From the NCBI RefSeq assembly GCF_000384215.1, contig NZ_KB913032.1:7835605-7899604 (forward strand): a stretch of DNA of 64,000 nt, in the 5' to 3' direction. The stretch comes from Amycolatopsis alba DSM 44262. Its GTDB lineage: Bacteria > Actinomycetota > Actinomycetes > Mycobacteriales > Pseudonocardiaceae. Made by a program: the position numbers and the translations under genes. A model generated the notes under the pieces. That model searched no databases, was not told the origin of the DNA, and saw only the letters and a program-made list of their open reading frames with translations. Shown here piece by piece: positions 58,224 to 64,000 of this stretch (the stretch's first letter is position 1; each line of letters starts with the position of its first letter).

Positions 58224-59321
58224 ATGTCAACGACAATCCATTCCGAAACCACCCCGCACACCCGCCCCTACACGGGCGAGATCCCCGAACGATCCGTCCA
58301 CTTCGTCGGATCACTTCCGCCCGCGATATCTCGCACCGACCTGCAAACCATGCAGTGGTTCCTCGACCACGCCGGTGACACGAACCTCCTCACACTTCCC
58401 AGCGACCGCGACCCGCGCTGGATCATCGACTGGCTCGACAACCTCACGAACGTCCCCACGCTGCAACCACGCCGAACCGGCCGCTCGACCGGATACGACG
58501 ACATGCCGACCTACCGCCTGGCGCCGGGCCGGTCCCTCGCTCCCGAAGATGTTTCCCTGCGCCGGGTCCGCGACGTCACCGTCGCCATGGCCGCACGTCC
58601 ACGTCTGCACGCCACGGGAGAACTGCCACCGCACCAGGTGTCGATCCCCAATGCCCTGGACCTCAGCTACTTCTGTTTCGGCTCACCCCGGCCCGCCCTC
58701 GCGGCCCTGCCGATCTTCCGGGACGCGCTGATCGACGACGTCCTCGAAATCCACAATCGCTGGGACACCGAAGTCACCTTTCAGCTCGAGACGCCCGCCG
58801 TGCTCACCCTGTTCGAACGCACGCCGCGGCCGCTATGGAAGATGCTCGCCCTCGGTCTCGCGAAACAGGCCGCCGAACTGATCACCGCCGCGCCACCGGA
58901 GATCAACTGGATCGTCCACCTCTGCTACGGCGACCTGGCCCATCAGCCCCTGTTCGAACCCACGGATCTGGTCGCAGCCGTCTTCTTCCTCAACGCGCTC
59001 GAACGCCGCCTGACCAAAGTCGGCTACCCGACGCCAACCGCACACATTCCCTTTTGCACCGGGACCAGCGCACCACCGACCGACCGATCCTTCTACCGCG
59101 CGCTCGGGCACCTCCGCGGCAACATCGACATCATCGCCGGACTCATCGACGAGAACCATGCCGCGGCGTCTCGCATCGCCCTCCAGCTCGCCGAAGACGA
59201 ACTCGACCGTCCAATCAGGGCGCTAGCCGCCGCGTGCGGACTCGGCCGACGCTCACCCGAGGCCGCCGCCGCCAACGCACGGCTCGCACAAAGGCTCGCC
59301 CGCACGCCCATCCTCCACTAA
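58224..59321 (+). CDS. MetE/UROD-superfamily-like protein
   Basis: 365 residues. Traces of the TIM-barrel methionine-synthase/uroporphyrinogen-decarboxylase superfamily: V-G-S-L-P-P near the start, T-F-Q-L-E-T-P-A-V near 192, W-I-V-H-L-C-Y-G-D near 231, and G-L-I-D-E-N with A-C-G-L-G-R-R-S-P-E-A-A near the end. The Cys in H-L-C-Y-G and the A-A-C-G-L-G motif would match metal ligands of MetE-type enzymes. No biosynthetic step is assigned. Start ATG with GGGGAG upstream. First gene of a cluster with a cupin, a TetR-type HTH fragment and a KAS III-like protein. Confidence 0.6.
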   Translation: MSTTIHSETTPHTRPYTGEIPERSVHFVGSLPPAISRTDLQTMQWFLDHAGDTNLLTLPSDRDPRWIIDWLDNLTNVPTLQPRRTGRSTGYDDMPTYRLAPGRSLAPEDVSLRRVRDVTVAMAARPRLHATGELPPHQVSIPNALDLSYFCFGSPRPALAALPIFRDALIDDVLEIHNRWDTEVTFQLETPAVLTLFERTPRPLWKMLALGLAKQAAELITAAPPEINWIVHLCYGDLAHQPLFEPTDLVAAVFFLNALERRLTKVGYPTPTAHIPFCTGTSAPPTDRSFYRALGHLRGNIDIIAGLIDENHAAASRIALQLAEDELDRPIRALAAACGLGRRSPEAAAANARLAQRLARTPILH

Positions 59322-59345
59322 ATCCACGACTTTCAGGAGCAAGCC

Positions 59346-59834
59346 ATGAGCAGCACCAGCACAGCCGTCCACCGGCCACCCACAGGAGCCGACACCCATA
59401 TTCACGACGATGGCAGCGCCGACACCGCCGTCATCTACACCCCGGCCGTGCCCGTCCGGGCCGTCTCCGCCGGGCGCATGCACATCCCTGGTGGCAAGAC
59501 GACCACTCCACAACGTCACCGGACCACCGAGGCGATCCTCACCATCATCAGCGGATACTCCGCGATCCTGTCCGGCCACCACCTCGAGACCGCCCTCCCA
59601 CGCCCTGGCGACATGATCTACATCCCGCCGGCGACCCCGTACTGCGTCGTGAATCTGAGCCTCAACGCCTCAGTGCTCATCCTCAGCTTCCGCGGCGACC
59701 CAGGATTCAGCGCCGACATCGAGCACCTTCCCGATCTGGGACCACAGGTGCTCCGGCAAGTGGACAAGCTCCGCAGCGACCACATGCACCGGCTCATGAG
59801 CCGCCGGACCGGCCACGTCCGCCGCACCCGCTAG
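59346..59834 (+). CDS. cupin-domain protein
   Basis: 162 residues. Single cupin barrel: I-P-G-G-K-T-T-T-P-Q-R-H-R-T-T-E-A-I-L-T-I-I-S-G-Y and P-R-P-G-D-M-I-Y-I-P-P-A-T-P-Y-C-V-V-N. The metal-site residues (H in Q-R-H, E in T-T-E, and the position after P-Y) are partly conserved, so a metal or small ligand is likely. ATG with CAGGAG upstream, 24 bases after the first gene. Possible roles: isomerase, dioxygenase or ligand sensor; not resolvable here. Confidence 0.8.
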   Translation: MSSTSTAVHRPPTGADTHIHDDGSADTAVIYTPAVPVRAVSAGRMHIPGGKTTTPQRHRTTEAILTIISGYSAILSGHHLETALPRPGDMIYIPPATPYCVVNLSLNASVLILSFRGDPGFSADIEHLPDLGPQVLRQVDKLRSDHMHRLMSRRTGHVRRTR

Positions 59835-59863
59835 CAGCCCCACGACGCCGCCCGGAGACTCCG

Positions 59864-60073
59864 ATGCAAGCCATCATCCTCGCCACAGCCCAGGACCTGC
59901 TGACCCACCACGCCTCAGACAGAGACGAGACGGATCTGTCCCTGGACGAGGTCGCAGCCTGTTCCGGCCTGTCCCGGCACCACCTGCGCGCCTACTACAC
60001 CTCTCCCGACGCGATCGTCCGCGACCTCCGCCACGACTCCACGAGCACCAGGAGCACACATGCGCTGGACTGA
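59864..60073 (+). CDS. truncated TetR-type HTH protein
   Basis: 69 residues that are only a TetR N-terminal DNA-binding domain: I-I-L-A-T-A-Q-D-L-L...L-S-L-D-E-V-A-A-C-S-G-L-S-R-H-H-L-R-A-Y-Y-T-S-P-D-A-I. No ligand-binding domain follows. ATG at 59864 with CGGAG upstream. It overlaps the KAS III gene by 14 bases, so it is co-translated. Either a degenerate regulator or a small DNA-binding partner. Confidence 0.7.
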   Translation: MQAIILATAQDLLTHHASDRDETDLSLDEVAACSGLSRHHLRAYYTSPDAIVRDLRHDSTSTRSTHALD

Positions 60074-61193
60074 CATCCACATCCGCGGCGTCGGAGCCGC
60101 GCTCGGCGACCTCGTCCCGGTCCACGAACTCACCGGCACCTCCGCGCGCCGCACGGACTCCCCCACGGGGCAGCGATCCATCTCCCTCGCCCACGGACGA
60201 ACCGGCATGGACCTCGCGGTCCAAGCCGGACGCAACGCGCTCGCCAGCCTCGCCATGACCACCGACGGCCCCCTCGCCGTACCTGACCTGCACTTCCACG
60301 CCGCCATCTGGCGAGGCTCCCGCGGACTCGACTTCTGGTCCCGCGCCGCCTACGTCCGCTCCCGCCTCGGCCTCCCCGCGGGCCCCGGCATCGCCACCGA
60401 GATCAACGCCATGAGCAACTCACTGGTCGGTGGCCTCGACCTCTCCGCACGCATCCTCGCTGGCAGCATGGACGCCAGCACTGTAATGCTTACCGGCGGC
60501 GAAACCTTCGGGCCACCCGCCTTCGACCACCTCACAGCCGACCGCGACATCGCCTACGGCGACGGCGGCTCCGCCCTCATCATCGGCCGCGAGCCCGGCC
60601 TCGCCGAAGTCCTCGCGACCAGCTCGTGGAGCGACCCCACCCTGGAACAGCTCCACCGCGGCGCGACACGGCTCCAGCCACCCGGCACCACCGAAGTCGG
60701 GATCGAAACCATCCGCGAACGCAAAGCCCACTACACCGACACCGTCGGCACCGCATCCATCCATCAACGCAACGCGACCGGACTCACCTACGTCGTCGAC
60801 GAAGCGCTCAGTCACGCACAACTCGACACCGCCGACCTGAGTTGGGTCCTTCTCCCGCACTACGGACATCGTCTCCTGCACAGCCAGTGCCTCCAGCCAC
60901 TCGGGCTCCCCCCAGAGCGCAGCCTGATCCACGCCGGCGACCAATGGGGCCACGTCGGCCCCAACGACCAACTCATCGGCCTCACCCACCTGCTCACCCG
61001 CCGGGCCGTACAACCCGGCGACCACGTCGCGCTCATCGGCATCGGCATCGGCATGACCTGGACCGCCAGCATCATCCGCGTCGCCACCGCCCCTAGCGGG
61101 CTGCGGAACTACCAGCTACCGACTCTCTACCCCTGGACGCCCGGAACACAGCGACTTGCCGAGAATCACGCCGACCACGGTCACCAGCGCTAG
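60060..61193 (+). CDS. KAS III-like acyltransferase with active-site Ser
   Basis: 377 residues with the thiolase-fold layout of 3-oxoacyl-ACP synthase III. In the active-site loop the usual Cys is replaced: I-N-A-M-S-N-S-L-V-G-G-L-D-L places Ser119 there. His appears in L-P-H-Y-G-H (~267), and the CerJ-like G-H-V-G-P-N-D-Q-L-I-G-L near 297 replaces the G-N-T-S-A-A loop. DpsC of daunorubicin biosynthesis is a known Ser-type relative, which supports acyl transfer over decarboxylating condensation. Its substrate is unknown. Confidence 0.8.
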   Translation: MRWTDIHIRGVGAALGDLVPVHELTGTSARRTDSPTGQRSISLAHGRTGMDLAVQAGRNALASLAMTTDGPLAVPDLHFHAAIWRGSRGLDFWSRAAYVRSRLGLPAGPGIATEINAMSNSLVGGLDLSARILAGSMDASTVMLTGGETFGPPAFDHLTADRDIAYGDGGSALIIGREPGLAEVLATSSWSDPTLEQLHRGATRLQPPGTTEVGIETIRERKAHYTDTVGTASIHQRNATGLTYVVDEALSHAQLDTADLSWVLLPHYGHRLLHSQCLQPLGLPPERSLIHAGDQWGHVGPNDQLIGLTHLLTRRAVQPGDHVALIGIGIGMTWTASIIRVATAPSGLRNYQLPTLYPWTPGTQRLAENHADHGHQR

Positions 61194-61277
61194 CACCGAA
61201 CGGCCCGATTCGCGCGAGCTCAACACGACCTGAACTCGCTGGCGCCCAAGCCTCCCAACCACAGCACTGGTGACCAC

Positions 61278-62906
61278 ATGAACAACCTCCCGCACTCGCC
61301 CAGCCACAGACTTCCAGCAGATACTGCACAGGACACGCCGGCTACCGACCTCGACGACGCACTGTTCGGGCCTCCTTACATCCACATCGCCGCCGACAAC
61401 ACGGCTGTCGCCGTGGCTCACCAGCGCCCCGCCCGCACGAGCCTCCGTCCTCCTCGCGCTGTCACCACCGTCGGCACCTTGCACCCAACCGCGTGCGGTA
61501 TCGACGTCGACCCTGGCGACACCGAAGCTCCCGCCGAAGCCGGGCACGCCTTCGGCGATGCTCTCGTCTCGTGGTGCGAGCGCCTTGGCCTGCCCTGGTT
61601 GCGACGCTCCTCCGGCAGGCCGGGTCACCTCCACCTCATCGCCCTCGTACCACAGCAACTTCGACATGAACTGCGCGCTCTCTGCGCTCACCTCGCGCGA
61701 CACCACGCGATTTCGGCGACGGTCCGCGCCACACTCCGCCTCACCAGAGCGCCACACCGTCTTGGCTATCCCAGTTCAGCCATCGACGGCACTCTGGAAG
61801 CTGAGCACATCCCCGCATTCAGCCAACACCGGCCCCTATCCAGCACCCGATCTCGCCACTGTCCCCCTCCACGCGCCCCGCGCACCACAAGCCGCTCCGA
61901 GAGCGAATACGGCGACGCTCTCGCCTGGGCCCGCGCTGGCTGGTCCACCGAACAAGCGTGGCGAGCGGCAAGCCGTCCTGGGACCAAGGCCGCCGATATC
62001 GGCAAACGCGCCTGGCAACGCTGGTTCTGGGCTGCCGCACAAACGATCGTTGACGCCGAGAGGGGCCTCTCAGAAGACACCGCCTGGCGACACTTCGCTC
62101 AAGCCTCCCCCGCGCAAGCGCGCTACTTAGGCAGCACACGCTGGCGCGCGGAACGCTGGCTCCCCGCAGTCGACGAAGCCCGCACCGAACGTCCCCGCCG
62201 CCGGCAATTTGGTCCGCCGCAGCCGTCACCTCCTGAACACGACAAACACCATCAACTCAACCAGATCGCAATGACGCAGCGGCTTCTGCGGATTACTGCA
62301 TCAATGCATCTGCGTCGATCCACACCAACACGGGCCACCGTCAGACCCTCGACCCTGTACGCCGTGCTCGACGCCATCGCCACAGCCATCGTCACGCGAT
62401 CCGGATCACTGTCAGTCCGATCCTGGGCCGAGAAGTCACTTCTTGACCCCAAGTCAGTACGGCGAGCACGAGACGCGGCCGAGCAGTTCGGACTTATTCA
62501 TCGAACACACAGCTACCGAGGCGGCCCCAATGACTGCGACAGCTGGCAGCTCACTAAACACCTGGCCGAACGACTATCCACCCTCTTGAACCAATCCCCC
62601 ACTAATCTGTACACCCCCCACATTCTCAGCGTTGGCACGGCGAACTACCAACGCCTTCGACGCACCCACGTACAGGAACGAGAATCATGGAGATCACTTT
62701 GGAAGAACCTGCAGCAGTCTAACTTTGCACACAGCAATAAGATTTTCACCAATGCCATCAAGCTGAATTGTAGCGAGCAGATGATATGCACGAGACACCT
62801 ACCCGAAGGCATACCTAAAAGCAGATGCCACAAGATCCACCCTCGGCGGACACGAAGCTATTTCGGAACCCATGATAGCTATTCGATCCAGATCCGCGGC
62901 CCATAG
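61278..62906 (+). CDS. primase-like replication initiator (Rep)
   Basis: 542 residues. An archaeo-eukaryotic-primase-like half shows G-I-D-V-D-P-G-D near residue 74 (metal-binding acidic pair) and S-S-G-R-P-G-H-L-H-L-I near 111. A winged-helix region lies at ~355-425 (S-L-S-V-R-S-W-A-E-K-S-L-L-D-P-K-S-V-R-R-A-R-D-A-A-E-Q-F-G-L-I-H). These are the parts of actinobacterial plasmid and ICE Rep proteins. The last ~100 residues have lower GC and different codon use, so the C-terminus may be altered. A HTH/Xis gene follows. Confidence 0.7.
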   Translation: MNNLPHSPSHRLPADTAQDTPATDLDDALFGPPYIHIAADNTAVAVAHQRPARTSLRPPRAVTTVGTLHPTACGIDVDPGDTEAPAEAGHAFGDALVSWCERLGLPWLRRSSGRPGHLHLIALVPQQLRHELRALCAHLARHHAISATVRATLRLTRAPHRLGYPSSAIDGTLEAEHIPAFSQHRPLSSTRSRHCPPPRAPRTTSRSESEYGDALAWARAGWSTEQAWRAASRPGTKAADIGKRAWQRWFWAAAQTIVDAERGLSEDTAWRHFAQASPAQARYLGSTRWRAERWLPAVDEARTERPRRRQFGPPQPSPPEHDKHHQLNQIAMTQRLLRITASMHLRRSTPTRATVRPSTLYAVLDAIATAIVTRSGSLSVRSWAEKSLLDPKSVRRARDAAEQFGLIHRTHSYRGGPNDCDSWQLTKHLAERLSTLLNQSPTNLYTPHILSVGTANYQRLRRTHVQERESWRSLWKNLQQSNFAHSNKIFTNAIKLNCSEQMICTRHLPEGIPKSRCHKIHPRRTRSYFGTHDSYSIQIRGP

Positions 62907-62974
62907 CACAAACTTTGAAACTAATTTTTGAGTCAAAGTTTACTTCCATACACCAATTGCATCCAGGGGAAACG

Positions 62975-63250
62975 ATGAGGAACCTAGGCGACAAAGCCGA
63001 GAAGCCGCGCTTCTTCAGCGTCAACGAGGCCGCGAGAATACTTCGAATGTCCCCCATGACACTCTATCGCGCAATAAACAGCGGATCTTTTCCCGCCATC
63101 CGAGTAAGAGGACGCCTGACCGTGCCAGCAGGCGCAATTGACAAAATGGAGAAGGCAGCTCTATATCGCAATGAAGTCGTCGATGCCGCCGAATTTACTT
63201 CAACAATGCCCGCCCCTGCCGACGTCCTAACACCAGAGACAGGCGCCTAG
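62975..63250 (+). CDS. excisionase-like helix-turn-helix protein
   Basis: 91 residues. MerR-like winged HTH as in Xis and HTH_17 proteins: F-F-S-V-N-E-A-A-R-I-L-R-M-S-P-M-T-L-Y-R-A-I-N-S-G-S-F-P-A-I-R-V-R-G-R-L-T-V-P, then I-D-K-M-E-K. ATG at 62975 after AGGGGAAA. Its place after a Rep gene fits the rep-xis-int order of actinobacterial integrative elements, but no integrase follows within the window. Could instead be a copy-number or transfer regulator. Confidence 0.8.
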   Translation: MRNLGDKAEKPRFFSVNEAARILRMSPMTLYRAINSGSFPAIRVRGRLTVPAGAIDKMEKAALYRNEVVDAAEFTSTMPAPADVLTPETGA

Positions 63251-63733
63251 ACTGTCCTTCAAAGCATACAACGGCGTGCGTGAGCACCCCGCAATCCCGC
63301 CGGACCAGGCTCCACGCACAGTCTTTCGGCGGCAGAGTCACCGACACACGTCGCGGCAGGGTTCCTGTGCGACAGGTCCCGCTTCGCTATGACATGCTGT
63401 GCGGCTCGCGGATCGCGCCCGCTCAGCTTCAGCCGCCGCGGACACGTCATGTCGGCGCTGGGTGCTACTGCCAGCAGGTATCGGACGCGGCGAGGTCACA
63501 CGCAGAAGTTCGGCGGTATCGCGCGCTTCCCTCTCATCGACCAGTTCGAAGCCGGGCGCCCATAGCCCTAGCGAGCGGACCGTGCCCGCTTACCCGCGCA
63601 GCGCCTGGTCAGCATCGGACAGCAGGTCACCGTGATGATCACGACTCCGGGCCTGCCGCTGCGCTCGGAGCGCAGGTCAGAGCTAACGCCGCCGCCCCTG
63701 CGTGCGACATAGTCTTTGACCTGCGCACCATAG
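63251..63733. other. 483-bp region, no recognised gene
   Basis: Several short frames are open on the plus strand but none has a family resemblance or a clear ribosome site. No integrase remnant and no tRNA-like attachment sequence was recognised. Confidence 0.45.
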
Positions 63734-64000
63734 TTGCGAAAGCCCGGAACGCATGGCCCTCACCGCGCCGTCCAGCTCTACTGGGACATCCGCACCGTCA
63801 CCGTTGACGGCCGCGGCTCCGCGCCCATGACCTATCCCGGTATCCGCATCACACGCTGCCAGTCCGGACGCGTCGTCTCCGATACCTGGCTGCCGGTAGG
63901 GCAAAGGCCGACCTACGCCGACGACGAAGCACTCATCACTGCCCTGCACGCCGCCTGGCGCCAGGCCGGAGACGACAGGCTGCCTGAATCCGCCGCCGAT
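63734..64000 (+). CDS. hypothetical protein, partial at the window end
   Basis: The frame is open from a TTG at 63734 (right after a TAG) to the last base; an ATG at 63827 is an alternative start. Residues such as Q-L-Y-W-D-I-R-T-V-T-V-D-G and A-L-I-T-A-L-H-A-A-W-R-Q-A-G look protein-like. No family recognised; the rest lies beyond the window. Confidence 0.4.
   Translation, partial: MRKPGTHGPHRAVQLYWDIRTVTVDGRGSAPMTYPGIRITRCQSGRVVSDTWLPVGQRPTYADDEALITALHAAWRQAGDDRLPESAAD

Noticed and set aside
1..64000. CRISPR arrays, rRNA and tRNA genes
   Set aside because: No regularly spaced short repeats apart from the WD40-coding units, and no tRNA cloverleaf or rRNA signature was recognised by eye.

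Overview
This is a high-GC, gene-dense actinobacterial window, most likely from a Pseudonocardiaceae-type genome (Amycolatopsis, Saccharopolyspora and relatives). The call rests on codon usage, DUF4192 and DUF4913 proteins, the SCO6880-type conjugation apparatus, a MAB_1171c-type membrane protein and XRE/NB-ARC/TPR regulators. No rRNA, tRNA or CRISPR array was recognised. The content (relaxase, type IV secretion operon, single-strand binding protein, DprA, primase-like Rep, Xis-like protein, recombinases, defence genes, small hypotheticals) is that of a large integrative conjugative element or conjugative plasmid plus cargo. No element ends or attachment sites could be fixed.

Layout. 1-5.4 kb: a hypothetical protein, a zinc-finger amidoligase overlapping a class-II glutamine amidotransferase (a probable peptide or protein amidation pair), a DUF4192 protein and DprA. 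5.4-11.8 kb: SSB and small cargo genes, many separated by long, perfect and mutually unrelated stem-loops; a 200-bp nested palindrome resembling a MITE lies at 9.14-9.34 kb; a NADAR protein closes the block. 12.0-15.2 kb: a tyrosine recombinase, XRE protein and zinc-ribbon recombinase trio with TCGCAT-type palindromes at its left edge. 15.5-21.3 kb (minus strand): a probable defence operon of a membrane protein, a stand-alone TIR protein and a giant TIR-NACHT-pentapeptide-WD40 protein with 14 almost identical WD repeats.

21.7-39.2 kb is the conjugation module. A MobF relaxase/helicase (plus strand) converges on a tightly coupled minus-strand operon: ParA-like protein, small membrane protein, TcpC-like protein, VirB6/TrbL-like channel, SCO6880-type protein, VirB4 ATPase, NlpC/P60 wall hydrolase, VirD4 coupling protein, DUF4913 protein and accessory proteins. 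A divergent promoter/operator with symmetric arms lies between this operon and an XRE regulator (39.5 kb), which is followed by a MAB_1171c-type membrane protein and an ImmA/IrrE metallopeptidase.

42.1-49.2 kb is a metabolic operon: a BMP-type ABC importer (lipoprotein, double ATPase, two permeases) coupled to two flavin-dependent oxidative enzymes of the DszC and NtaA/SnaA/DszA types, suggesting uptake and oxidation of a small heterocycle. Two tandem XRE-NB-ARC-TPR regulators run convergently (49.2-53.9 kb). 54.4-58.1 kb encodes exported proteins: an S53 peptidase, an L,D-transpeptidase and a secreted protein ending in LPVTG. 58.2-61.2 kb is an unusual four-gene cluster (MetE/UROD-like protein, cupin, truncated TetR-type HTH protein, KAS III-like enzyme with Ser in place of Cys). 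61.3-63.3 kb holds a primase-like Rep and an excisionase-like HTH protein; no integrase follows before the window ends.
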